Assembly: GCA_018223365.1 (NCBI GenBank)
Contig: JAGTTP010000001.1
Coordinates: 1,587,910-1,651,909 of the forward strand
Source: Clostridiaceae bacterium Marseille-Q4145
Lineage (GTDB): Bacteria > Bacillota > Clostridia > Lachnospirales > Lachnospiraceae
Reading direction: 5' to 3'
Length of the DNA stretch: 64,000 nt
The position numbers and the translations under genes were made by a program. Below are positions 53,858 through 62,082 of the stretch, piece by piece. The notes beneath the pieces were generated by a model. It worked only from the letters and a program-made list of their open reading frames with translations. It was not told the DNA's origin and did not search any database. Position 1 is the stretch's first letter; each line of letters begins with the position of its first letter.

Positions 53858-54838
53858 ATGGGCCAAAAAGAAGAATCGATGATTGCGTACTATAATAATC
53901 CAGAGCATTTTGCGGATCTTATGAACGGTTGGATTTATCGAGGAGAAAAACAGCTGACGGCGGCGCAAATTCAGGAGATGGACACACGATATACTGCGCG
54001 GACCGGGAAGAATTATCGAACCAGGTACCGGGATATTGCCAAACGGGTGAAAAATGTCAGAATTGTACTAATTGTAGGAACGGAAATTCAGACATACGTG
54101 GATTATTCCATGCCTGTCCGTGGAATGGATTATGATGCGATCGAGTATAAGCGTCAGATATCTGAGATCAAGAGAATGCAGAAGTCAACAAAGCCTGTCA
54201 GTGTGAATATGTCGCCTATGTCTAAAACGGATCGGCTGATTCCGGCTGTTACACTTGTATTATATATGGGAGAAGAACCATGGGATGCAGCGGATAATCT
54301 TTATGAAATACTGGATTTTTCAGATGTTACGGACGAATGGAAGAAATATATTCAGAATTATAAAGTACATGTGTTGGATATCGGCCATACACCAGATGAA
54401 CGTTTAATGGAATTTCCAGATGACATTGCCTGCATGTTTCTTTCGATCAAGTATGCCAAAGATAAGAAAAATTTGGCGGAACTGGCGAAGAAATTGCCAC
54501 AGTTTATGGAGATGGGAAAAGATACATATGAAACAGTTTGGAATTACATTGGAAATCAGCAGATGCTGGAGATAAAGAAAGCATGGGAAACGGAAGGAGG
54601 AAAGGTTAATATGAGATGTGCAATTGATGAAATTTACGAGGATGGAATTGCAGAAGGCGAGAAACGTGGTGAGAAACGTGGTGAGAAACGTGGTGAAGAG
54701 AGAGGCATTTCCTGTATGTTGGAATTATTAAAGGAATTTGGCTGCACGGAAGATAATGCCAGATTCCATCTGGAAATGAAGTTTCACTTGTCAGAGAAAG
54801 AAGCCGATGTGTATATGAAGAAATATTGGGGAATATAG
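53858..54838 (+). CDS. Rpn-family PD-(D/E)XK nuclease / transposase-like protein
   Basis: 326 residues. Pattern of the clostridial Rpn/PD-(D/E)XK family: NVRIVLIVGTEIQTYVDYSMPVRGMDYDAIEY (~67-98) with the E-x-Q catalytic pair in TEIQ and the VDYSMPVR segment, then RLIPAVTLVLYMGEEPWD and a charged helical tail. Near residues 265-285 are tandem GEKR units encoded by a 12-nt repeat. Relatives promote RecA-independent recombination in E. coli; the role here is unknown. It is bracketed by two 53-bp repeats, which suggests acquisition or duplication. AAGGAAGGAG precedes the ATG. Confidence 0.82.
   Translation: MGQKEESMIAYYNNPEHFADLMNGWIYRGEKQLTAAQIQEMDTRYTARTGKNYRTRYRDIAKRVKNVRIVLIVGTEIQTYVDYSMPVRGMDYDAIEYKRQISEIKRMQKSTKPVSVNMSPMSKTDRLIPAVTLVLYMGEEPWDAADNLYEILDFSDVTDEWKKYIQNYKVHVLDIGHTPDERLMEFPDDIACMFLSIKYAKDKKNLAELAKKLPQFMEMGKDTYETVWNYIGNQQMLEIKKAWETEGGKVNMRCAIDEIYEDGIAEGEKRGEKRGEKRGEERGISCMLELLKEFGCTEDNARFHLEMKFHLSEKEADVYMKKYWGI
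54659..54706 (+). repeat. In-frame 12-nt tandem repeats
   Basis: GAGAAACGTGGT three times exactly (54659-54694), then a degenerate fourth unit. Codes Glu-Lys-Arg-Gly repeats in the Rpn protein. Changes in copy number by slippage would keep the frame. Confidence 0.9.
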
Positions 54839-54849
54839 AGAAGTCTCAA

Positions 54850-54902
54850 AGTCAGGGGTGGTTCATTGGAACTGCCCCTGGCTTATTTTGGCAGAGACCC
54901 AC
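54850..54902 (+). repeat. 53-bp hairpin repeat, copy B (terminator-like)
   Basis: Same orientation as copy A, beginning 12 nt after the Rpn stop. The four differences (all C-to-T or G-to-A) lie in the left arm and loop; the two C-to-T changes in the stem keep pairing as G-U, which fits selection on an RNA hairpin. Confidence 0.85.
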
Positions 54903-55309
54903 GTATTTGACGAATGACAGGGATTTTTCATTAACAAATTTGATATACGCCCACGGCCTATTGAAAAATTGTATTTTGAGCAGGCAGACAGGAACTTTCG
55001 CAGTGTATTTTTGAAATAGGCCCAGGAAAACTGGGAGTAATCGGTGGTGCGGGCTGGGCGCACCAGGAAAACCAGGTGTGCGGGAAAAACGGCCGACCAG
55101 GCCGATCGGGGAGCGACAAAACCTGACCAGTAAAGCGACACAAAACTGTAATAAATTTCCATAAAATTTCCAACTCATGAAAATTCTGAAATGATATTTC
55201 AAATCATCTGAAATGAAAAAACACAAAAAACTGGTCAAAAAAGGTGCTAAAAAACCGCAAAACAAAGAAAAACAAGTAAAAGTGCACAAAAATAGAATAT
55301 ATTTTTGAA
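54903..55309 (+). other. Intergenic region with three clustered hairpins
   Basis: No protein is supported. At 55021-55104 a GC-rich island has CCCAG-GAAAA-CTGGG, GCGCACC-N10-GGTGTGC and CGGCC-GACCA-GGCCG in a row. It is surrounded by AT-rich DNA. A structured untranslated RNA or a decayed insertion are both possible. Confidence 0.4.
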
Positions 55310-55320
55310 TGAAATTTACA
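55310..55320 (+). promoter_or_regulatory. Half-length operator-like motif
   Basis: TGAAATTTACA, a shorter version of the operator candidate 18 nt downstream, with the same outer arms. Confidence 0.35.
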
Positions 55321-55336
55321 AAGTTAAAAATAAGTA

Positions 55337-55365
55337 TTGAAATAAAATTACAGAAGTGGTATAGT
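55337..55365 (+). promoter_or_regulatory. Promoter of the catabolic/TRAP operon with overlapping operator
   Basis: TTGAAA (55337-55342), 17-nt spacer, TATAGT (55360-55365). The 15-mer TGAAATAAAATTACA (55338-55352) covers the -35 box and is identical to the one at 52358. A bound RpiR repressor would block polymerase here. Confidence 0.72.
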
Positions 55366-55402
55366 ACAACCATGGAACAGGAAATAGAAAGGAGAGGCTG
55401 TT

Positions 55403-56449
55403 ATGAAAATGAGAGCTGTGGTTCTGGAAGGACCTAATAAATTTCACGCAGTGACTGATTATCCGAAGCCGGAGATCAAAGCTGGCGAGATGCTGATGAA
55501 GATGGAGCGTGCCGCAATCTGCGGAACTGACATCCGTATCCTGGAGGGTACAAAGACAAAGGATGTTCGTTATCCGTCCGTTATCGGTCATGAAATGTGC
55601 GGAACGATCGTAGAGATCGGCGACGGAGTAGAGGGCTTCGAACTGGGAGATAAAGTTGCAGTAGCAAACGTAATTCCCTGTGGATGCTGCCCGATGTGCA
55701 GAAGAGGAATGGAAAATGTCTGCATGAACCGTCAGGCAATCGGCTATGAGTTCGACGGAGGATTTGCAGAGTATGTAAGACTTCCGGAAGTTGCAATTCG
55801 CAAAGGCAATATCGTGAAACTGCCGGAGCATGTGTCTTTCGCAGAGGGAGCAGTCATTGAGCCGCTTTCCTGCTGTCTGAGAGGACAGAGAAACGTAGAT
55901 CTGAAGTTCAACGACAATGTACTGATCATTGGTGCAGGCCCCATCGGACTGATGCATGTACTTCTTGCAAAAGCAGCAGGTGCCCGCAGAGTTATCGTAA
56001 GTGAGCTGAACGAGTACAGAAGAAACAAAGCACTTGAGTGCGGCGCTGATATCGTTGTTGATTCCACGAAAGAAGATCTCGAAGCAATCGTGAAACGCGA
56101 GACCAACGGACTGGGAATGGATGTCATCATCATGGCAATCGGTGTACCGGCACTGATTACCCCGACCATCAAACTTGCCCGTAAGGGTGGAGCAGTCAGC
56201 CTGTTTGCAGGATTTGTAAAAGGTGTGATGGCAGATCTTGATCCGAATATCATTCATTACAACGAGCTGAAAGTAACCGGATCCAGTGCATACAAACGTC
56301 AGGATTACCTGGATGCAGCAGAGATGGTAATCAACGGATATCTTGACCTGAAACCGATCATTACTCATACATACAAGATCGAAGATTTCCAGGCAGCATA
56401 TGAGATGAACAAGAGCGGTGCTGGACTGAAGATTGAGATCGAACCGTAA
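55403..56449 (+). CDS. Zinc-dependent medium-chain dehydrogenase (sugar alcohol or sugar acid type)
   Basis: 348 residues. MDR fold: catalytic zinc ligands Cys in AICGTDIR (~39) and His in GHEMCG (~61), structural-zinc cysteines CGCCPMCRRGMENVC (~92-106), and NAD-binding GAGPIGLMH (~175). The family oxidises polyols, threonine or sugar-acid hydroxyls to ketones in the cytosol. First gene of an operon with an aldolase, FGGY kinase and TRAP importer, so it probably oxidises the imported substrate. GAAAGGAG precedes the ATG. Confidence 0.92.
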   Translation: MKMRAVVLEGPNKFHAVTDYPKPEIKAGEMLMKMERAAICGTDIRILEGTKTKDVRYPSVIGHEMCGTIVEIGDGVEGFELGDKVAVANVIPCGCCPMCRRGMENVCMNRQAIGYEFDGGFAEYVRLPEVAIRKGNIVKLPEHVSFAEGAVIEPLSCCLRGQRNVDLKFNDNVLIIGAGPIGLMHVLLAKAAGARRVIVSELNEYRRNKALECGADIVVDSTKEDLEAIVKRETNGLGMDVIIMAIGVPALITPTIKLARKGGAVSLFAGFVKGVMADLDPNIIHYNELKVTGSSAYKRQDYLDAAEMVINGYLDLKPIITHTYKIEDFQAAYEMNKSGAGLKIEIEP

Positions 56450-56501
56450 TCAGCAACTAATTATTTCTTATTTAATAAAGAATAAAGAGGAGAATAAAAC
56501 A

Positions 56502-57344
56502 ATGGCACTTTTAGGAAAAGAAGTAAGAATGAGCAGACTCGTAAACCCGAAGAGCAACAAGATGATGGCAATCACTGTTGACCATGCAATTTCCAGAGGA
56601 ATCGCTCCGATGACTGGTATTCAGGATATCCAGGGCGCTATCGACAAAATCGTAGCTGGTAGACCGGATGCAATGACCATGACTGGTCCGATCGCTGAGA
56701 GATGTCTCGAAAAACATGCAGGAAAAGTTTCCCTGCTTTGCAAGATTTCCAGCTACTCTCCGGTATCCCCGACTCAGGACGCTGTATTCGGAACCGTTGA
56801 TTCCGCAATCGCTCTTGGCGCAGATGCAGTATCCATGGGATGCATGACTCTTGGTGATTTCCAGAACGAGCAGTTCGAGGCAATTGGTAAAGTTGCTCAG
56901 GAGTGCCGCCTGAAAGGAATGCCGCTCATCGGACATGTATATCCGAAGGGAGAGAGTGTACCGGTTGACCAGAGAGCATCCTGGGAAAACATTGCATACT
57001 GTGTACGTAGCGCATGTGAGCTTGGCATGGATATCGTAAAAACTACTTATACCGGAGATCCGGAATCCATGGCAAAAGCAATCTCCTGCGTACCGAGCAG
57101 CTTCCGTGTAGTAATTCAGGGTGGTGACGCTTGCAAGACTCTGGATGATTACCTGAACATGACCTACGATGCAATGCAGTGTGGTGTAGGCGGAGTTACC
57201 ATGGGACGTTTCGTATGGGATTACAAAGATGTAACCGCTCTGGTTATCGCTCTTCGTTACATCATCCATGAGGGATATACTCCGAAGCAGGCAAAAGAGC
57301 TGCTTGCACAGCTGGAGAACGATAAGAACTACGATCAGTTCTAA
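56502..57344 (+). CDS. Class I aldolase of the DhnA/LsrF family
   Basis: 280 residues. TIM-barrel Schiff-base aldolase related to DhnA-type fructose-bisphosphate aldolase and LsrF: AITVDHAISRG (~25-35), ALGADAVSMG (~108), PLIGHVYPKG (~145) and the Schiff-base lysine in DIVKTTYTGD (~182), with GGVTMGRFVW phosphate site near 248. It should split a phosphorylated ketose or keto-acid. Gene order suggests it acts after the dehydrogenase and kinase. GAGGAG precedes ATG 56502. Codon bias suggests high expression. Confidence 0.88.
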   Translation: MALLGKEVRMSRLVNPKSNKMMAITVDHAISRGIAPMTGIQDIQGAIDKIVAGRPDAMTMTGPIAERCLEKHAGKVSLLCKISSYSPVSPTQDAVFGTVDSAIALGADAVSMGCMTLGDFQNEQFEAIGKVAQECRLKGMPLIGHVYPKGESVPVDQRASWENIAYCVRSACELGMDIVKTTYTGDPESMAKAISCVPSSFRVVIQGGDACKTLDDYLNMTYDAMQCGVGGVTMGRFVWDYKDVTALVIALRYIIHEGYTPKQAKELLAQLENDKNYDQF

Positions 57345-57378
57345 TAAGACAAAAGAAGTAAAGAAGCAGGTGTCTGGA

Positions 57379-58917
57379 ATGGATAAGAAGTATTTATTGG
57401 GAGTCGATGTAGGAACGACCAGTATTAAGGTAGTGGTAATTGATGAAAATGCAAAGCCGCTGGGAATCAGCAGCAGCTCCTATCGTTTGATTACACCGGA
57501 TCAGAACTCCGTTCAGATCGACATGGAAGATATGTGGAATGCATATTTAAAATGTATCCGTCTTCTTCAGGAAGGAAAGAAACTGGATCTGTCCAAGGTG
57601 GCTGGCATCAGTATTTCCAGTCTTTGCCCGGGGCTTGTAGCTATGGGCGAGAATGGAGAGGTTCTGGTAGATGCGATTATTTATTCCGACAGACGCAGTA
57701 CCGAGGAGGCAGAGATGATCCTGGATGCGGTTGGAAAGGACAGATTGTTCGAACTTACAGCCAATACTGCCATGGCTGGAGCAACGTCCGGAACATCCAT
57801 GCTCTGGATCAAACGCCACCTTCCGGAACAATATGAAAAAACAAAATATTTTGGCCATCTGAATACCTTTATGGCACATCGGATGTGCGGTAATTTTGCT
57901 ATTGACTATTCTAATGCTTCTTATACGAATCTCTTCGAGACTACCGGAGGATTCCGGTGGTCGGAAGAGCTTTGTGAGAAGATTGGAATTGACATCGAGA
58001 AGCTGCCTCCGCTTCATAAATCCACAGATGTGGTGGGAGGTCTGATCAACGAAGAGTTGATCGCACTTGGAATTCCGCAGGGAACGCCGATTGTAATCGG
58101 AGGAGGAGATACTGCATGTGCAACGCTGGCTGCCGGAGTAACCAAAGCCGGAGACGTATGTGAATCAGTTGGAACCACCAACGTACTTACGATTTGCGTG
58201 GATCAGCCGAAATTCGACCGGGGATTCATCAACAGATGTCATGTGGTAGATGGTACCTGGATTTACCAGGGGGCTTTGTCCACAACAGGTGCAGCTTACC
58301 AGTGGTTTCGCGACAATTTCTGCCAGGACTTAATAGAGAAAGCATCTGGTAGCAGTAAAAATGCATTTGCCTACATGAACGAAGAAGCAGATGAAGCAGA
58401 ACCGGGATGCGGTGGATTGGTATTCCTTCCCTATATGTTAGGTGAGAGAAGCCCGATCTGGGATCCGTATGCAAGAGGTGTATTTTTTGGACTTTCACTG
58501 CAGACGAAACGAAAAGATATGAACAGGGCAGTCATGGAGGGCTGTGGATATGGACTTCGTCAGTTGTCCGAGATCGCAGAAAGAGTGACTGGTAAGAAAA
58601 TGACAGAATTTGTTTCCATCGGTGGTGGAGCAAAGAGTGAGACCTGGGCACAGATTAAGGCAGACATTACCGGAAAAGATATTATCATTCTGGATCTGAA
58701 TGATATGGCTCCGGTAGGTGCAGCACTTCTGGCCGGTGTCGGAGCAGGGGTATTCAAAGATATATATGAAGCATCCGACAAGGTCGACAAACATGTTTAT
58801 AAAGTGGTGAAGAGCAGTGACAAGCACAAAGATGTCTACGAGAAGAGATATCAGGTGTATACAAAGCTATACCCACAGATAAAAGAACTATATAAAATAG
58901 GTAGTGACTTACACTGA
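57379..58917 (+). CDS. FGGY-family carbohydrate kinase (xylulokinase-like)
   Basis: 512 residues. FGGY N-terminal YLLGVDVGTTSIKVVVID phosphate-1 motif, SDRRSTEEAE near 107, GGGDTACATLAAGV near 235 and the C-terminal signature YGLRQLSEIAER plus SIGGGAKSETWAQIKADITG. Phosphorylates a sugar, ketose or polyol with ATP. In this operon it would trap the imported or oxidised substrate as a phosphate for the aldolase. Start 57379 gives a normal FGGY N-terminus; its ribosome site is weak. Specific sugar unknown. Confidence 0.92.
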   Translation: MDKKYLLGVDVGTTSIKVVVIDENAKPLGISSSSYRLITPDQNSVQIDMEDMWNAYLKCIRLLQEGKKLDLSKVAGISISSLCPGLVAMGENGEVLVDAIIYSDRRSTEEAEMILDAVGKDRLFELTANTAMAGATSGTSMLWIKRHLPEQYEKTKYFGHLNTFMAHRMCGNFAIDYSNASYTNLFETTGGFRWSEELCEKIGIDIEKLPPLHKSTDVVGGLINEELIALGIPQGTPIVIGGGDTACATLAAGVTKAGDVCESVGTTNVLTICVDQPKFDRGFINRCHVVDGTWIYQGALSTTGAAYQWFRDNFCQDLIEKASGSSKNAFAYMNEEADEAEPGCGGLVFLPYMLGERSPIWDPYARGVFFGLSLQTKRKDMNRAVMEGCGYGLRQLSEIAERVTGKKMTEFVSIGGGAKSETWAQIKADITGKDIIILDLNDMAPVGAALLAGVGAGVFKDIYEASDKVDKHVYKVVKSSDKHKDVYEKRYQVYTKLYPQIKELYKIGSDLH

Positions 58918-58938
58918 TATTGAAAGGGGAAAAAAGGA

Positions 58939-60024
58939 ATGAAAAAGAAAGTATTATCATTAGTACTGGCACTCAGTATGGTAGGCGCAAGCCTCGCAGG
59001 ATGCGGCAGCTCTAACGACACTGCAGCAGCTGACACCAAGACAGACGCAGCAGCAGAGGAGACCGCTGATGCAGCAGCAACTACCGAGGAGACCAAAGAG
59101 ATCACAATCGCAGTTCCGGACCCGGAAGCTTCTTACATCTATCAGGCAGCTCAGGAGTTTGCTAACCGCGCAGAAGAGTATTCAGGCGGAAGCTTAAAAT
59201 TCACCGTCTCCGGTAACGGTTCTCTGTATGGTGGAGATACCGCAGCTGGTATCAAACAGCTGTCTGCTGGTTCTCTTCAGATGCTGATCCTTTCTACCTC
59301 CGTATATGCAAGCTTTGAGTCAGGATACAATGTAATCTCTGTTCCGTATATGTTTGATGATCAGCAGCAGCTGCTGGATTACCTAAACAGCGATGTAGGA
59401 CAGGAACTGATGAACCGCGTATCTTCTATGGGTATCAAGACTGTAGGAAGCTGGACCCGTTCCTTCCGTGAAGTAACCAACTCCAAAAACCCGGTTAACA
59501 CTCCGGATGACCTGAAGGGTATGGTTCTTCGTGTACCGAACAACTCTCTGTATGTTGAGTTCTTCAGCGCTTGTGGAGCAGTTACTACTCCGATGAACTT
59601 CTCTGAGGTTTACAATGCACTGCAGCTGAACACTCTGGACGGACAGGAGAACCCGGTTGACGTACCGTTCTCCAACAAATTCTACGAGGTTCAGAAATAC
59701 ATCTCCGGCACCAACCATATGGCAGATGCATGGCTTGTAGGTATGAACAGTGCGCTGTTCGACAGCCTGTCTGCAAACCAGCAGGAAGCAATCACCAAAG
59801 CTGGCCAGGAAGTACAGCAGTGGAACGTAGAGTTCATGGATAAAGAGAATGAGACCGCGCTTCAGACTCTGATCGACAACGGTATGGAGTACAATGATAT
59901 CACGGAAGAAGGACGTGAAGCATTCGTTAAAGTATCTCAGTCCTGCTATCCGAAATTCAAAGAGCTGATCGCTGATGATGATCTGTTCAATGCAACAGCA
60001 GAGTTCTGCGGAAAAGCTGAGTAA
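58939..60024 (+). CDS. dctP: TRAP transporter substrate-binding lipoprotein DctP
   Basis: 361 residues. Lipoprotein signal with lipobox SLAGC (Cys near 22), Ala/Thr/Asp tether, then the DctP fold: EFANRAEEYSGGSLKF, NGSLYGGDTAAGIKQLSAGSLQM and the carboxylate-binding Arg in LKGMVLRVPNN (~195). Binds the operon's substrate, likely an organic or sugar acid, outside the membrane and delivers it to DctQM. Confidence 0.94.
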   Translation: MKKKVLSLVLALSMVGASLAGCGSSNDTAAADTKTDAAAEETADAAATTEETKEITIAVPDPEASYIYQAAQEFANRAEEYSGGSLKFTVSGNGSLYGGDTAAGIKQLSAGSLQMLILSTSVYASFESGYNVISVPYMFDDQQQLLDYLNSDVGQELMNRVSSMGIKTVGSWTRSFREVTNSKNPVNTPDDLKGMVLRVPNNSLYVEFFSACGAVTTPMNFSEVYNALQLNTLDGQENPVDVPFSNKFYEVQKYISGTNHMADAWLVGMNSALFDSLSANQQEAITKAGQEVQQWNVEFMDKENETALQTLIDNGMEYNDITEEGREAFVKVSQSCYPKFKELIADDDLFNATAEFCGKAE

Positions 60025-60054
60025 TCAGAACTAAATAAAAATTGCTAGTTAAAA

Positions 60055-60081
60055 GGGGAGAGGGATCGATTCCCTCTCCCC
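60055..60081 (+). terminator. Intercistronic hairpin after dctP
   Basis: GGGGAGAGGGA-TCGAT-TCCCTCTCCCC, perfect 11-bp stem without a T run. Probably stabilises the dctP mRNA 3' end and raises its level over dctQM. Confidence 0.75.
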
Positions 60082-60107
60082 CTCAAAATAAATGGAGGTT
60101 TTTACAT

Positions 60108-60644
60108 ATGGAGCGTAAAAAATCCGCCTTATCTGGATTGTTTAACGCAGTCAATGCGTTGGAAAATGTACTCCTTGCTGTTATGGTAATCGGAATGATT
60201 GTTACCATTCTGCTTCAGATCGGAGGACGTCTGATCGGTCATCCATTCCCATGGACAGAGGAGACAAGCCGTTATCTTTTCCTTTGGATGATGTTTGTGG
60301 CATTGGCTGCAGGATTTAATCAGGCAGAATCTTCACGAGTTACCCTTTTATTACAGATTGGTCCTAAGTGGCTGAAAAAGGCCAGCGAGGTACTGTATGC
60401 GGTCATGGTAATCGGAATCTTCGTATTCATGATTGTCTATGGAGCAGAAGTAGTAAAACAGCAGATTATGTTCCGTGAGATGGGAACTGCACTGATGATC
60501 CCGATGTATCTCATCGGTATCTGCCAGCCGATAGCAGGCGTACTTGGTATTATTGGAACTTTACAGAGCTTCCTTGAGTTCCATGGCAAAGTTGCCATCG
60601 GTGACAAGGAACAGGAAAAAGAAAAAATGCTGGAGCAGGGGTGA
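60108..60644 (+). CDS. dctQ: TRAP transporter small membrane subunit DctQ
   Basis: 178 residues, four TM helices (~20-45, ~54-74, ~92-112, ~135-160). IGGRLIGHPFPWTEETSRYLFLWMMFVALA is the DctQ signature with its PWTEE motif. Forms the transporter with DctM. GGAGG precedes ATG 60108; the in-frame start at 60042 would run through the hairpin and is rejected. Confidence 0.93.
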   Translation: MERKKSALSGLFNAVNALENVLLAVMVIGMIVTILLQIGGRLIGHPFPWTEETSRYLFLWMMFVALAAGFNQAESSRVTLLLQIGPKWLKKASEVLYAVMVIGIFVFMIVYGAEVVKQQIMFREMGTALMIPMYLIGICQPIAGVLGIIGTLQSFLEFHGKVAIGDKEQEKEKMLEQG

Positions 60645-60651
60645 GTAGACA

Positions 60652-61938
60652 ATGAGCGTGAGTTTGGCATTAATGTTAATTTTCTTGGTACTGATGTTTT
60701 TAGGAGTGCCCATTGCCGTATCTCTGGGTATGGCATCCATTATTTGTATCGCAACCATGACAAGCCTTCCGCTTTCCATGGCGGCGCAGTCCATGTTTAC
60801 CGCAATGAACAGTTTCATCATGGTAGCTGTTCCGCTGTTCATCCTTTGTGGATCCTTAATGGACGAGGGCGGTGTTGCAGATAAGATTTACAACCTGGCT
60901 GAGGCAATGGTTGGCTGGATCTTCGGTGGACTTGGTCATGTATCTGTAGTAGTAAACATGCTGTTCGCAGGTATGTCCGGATCTTCCGTAGCTGCTATTG
61001 CATCCATTGGTAAAATGAGTATCAACGCACTGGAGAAAAAAGGCTATCCGAAGGATTACGCGACGGCAATCAACCTTTCCGGTTCCATGCTGGCATCTGT
61101 AATTCCTCCCAGTATCCTGATGATCAATGCAGCAGCAACTGCCAATGTATCCATCGGACAGGCTCTGCTTGCAGGTATGATTCCCGGAATCCTCATTGGT
61201 CTGATATTCATGGTTTACAACTATTTCTACTGCAAGAAACATAATATCGGTGACAGAATTCCATTCTCCGCACCGAAACTTGGAAAAGCATTCGTAGAGG
61301 CAATTCCGGCACTGTTAACTCCGGTTATTCTGCTGGGTGGTGTTTACACTGGTTTCTATACACCGACCGAGGGTGCTGCAATCGCAGTAGTGTATACCGT
61401 TCTGGTATCTATCTACGTTTACAAAAACCTGAAATGGACTGACCTTCCGAGAATCATCTGCAAGAATGCAAGATCTACCGGAACGATCCTCTTTGTAGCA
61501 ATTGCTGCAAAACCGGCTTCTCTGTTATTTGAGCTGGACGGACTTCCCAGCAAGGTTGCAAGCCTGATCGCTGGAATCTCCGATAACCGTATTATCATTC
61601 TGTTTGTACTGTATGCATTCCTGATTGTTGTTGGTATGTTCATGGATGCAACGGCAGCTATCTTCATCCTGGTGCCGATTCTGCTTCCTGCTGTACAGGC
61701 AGTTGGAGTATCTCCGCTGTTCTTCGTAGTATTCCTGGTAATCACTCTTTCCTTCGGCCTGATTACACCGCCTGTAGGTGTATGTCTGTACGCGGCGGAA
61801 AATGTAACAGGGCTACCACTGGAGAAGATTATCAAAGCAAGTGTTCCGTGGATCGCACTGATTGCAATTTCTCTGTGTGTATTCATTTTATTCCCGGGCA
61901 TCATTGAAGCACCGGTAGCACTGGTATTTGGATCATAA
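60652..61938 (+). CDS. dctM: TRAP transporter large membrane subunit DctM
   Basis: 428 residues, about twelve TM helices. LVLMFLGVPIAVSLGMASI start, MLFAGMSGSSVAAIASIGKM (sodium-site serines), VIPPSILMI and LVITLSFGLITPPVGVCLY are DctM hallmarks. Sodium-driven import of the DctP-bound solute. Last gene of the operon, ended by a GAAA-loop terminator. Confidence 0.95.
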   Translation: MSVSLALMLIFLVLMFLGVPIAVSLGMASIICIATMTSLPLSMAAQSMFTAMNSFIMVAVPLFILCGSLMDEGGVADKIYNLAEAMVGWIFGGLGHVSVVVNMLFAGMSGSSVAAIASIGKMSINALEKKGYPKDYATAINLSGSMLASVIPPSILMINAAATANVSIGQALLAGMIPGILIGLIFMVYNYFYCKKHNIGDRIPFSAPKLGKAFVEAIPALLTPVILLGGVYTGFYTPTEGAAIAVVYTVLVSIYVYKNLKWTDLPRIICKNARSTGTILFVAIAAKPASLLFELDGLPSKVASLIAGISDNRIIILFVLYAFLIVVGMFMDATAAIFILVPILLPAVQAVGVSPLFFVVFLVITLSFGLITPPVGVCLYAAENVTGLPLEKIIKASVPWIALIAISLCVFILFPGIIEAPVALVFGS

Positions 61939-61984
61939 GATCTTCCAAATAAACTTTTCCTATTCATAGAGTTTCTCTGAAAGA

Positions 61985-62017
61985 GGTTCGGAGCCGAAAG
62001 GTTCCGAACCTTTTTCG
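61985..62017 (+). terminator. Terminator of the catabolic/TRAP operon
   Basis: AGGTTCGGAGCC / GGTTCCGAACCT with a GAAA tetraloop (61997-62000) and five Ts. Confidence 0.94.
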
Positions 62018-62082
62018 TATTGAGGAGAAAAGTTCACGGCATAAAATAAGGGCGGGAGTTTGGCTCCCGCCCTTGTGTTTTT

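Noticed and set aside
54659..54706. Short tandem repeats considered as a CRISPR remnant
   Set aside because: Units are 12 nt, contiguous and in frame with a coding sequence; there are no spacers and no cas genes.
53532..54902. Repeat-bracketed Rpn gene considered as an IS element
   Set aside because: The repeats are direct, not terminal inverted repeats, and I see no target-site duplication; Rpn proteins are not proven transposases despite the database name.
54852..55373. 173-codon minus-strand frame
   Set aside because: Phe/Cys-rich translation typical of an antisense frame over AT-rich intergenic DNA, running through repeat copy B and the catabolic promoter.
55316..56368. 350-codon minus-strand frame opposite the dehydrogenase
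   Set aside because: Antisense shadow of a clear MDR gene.
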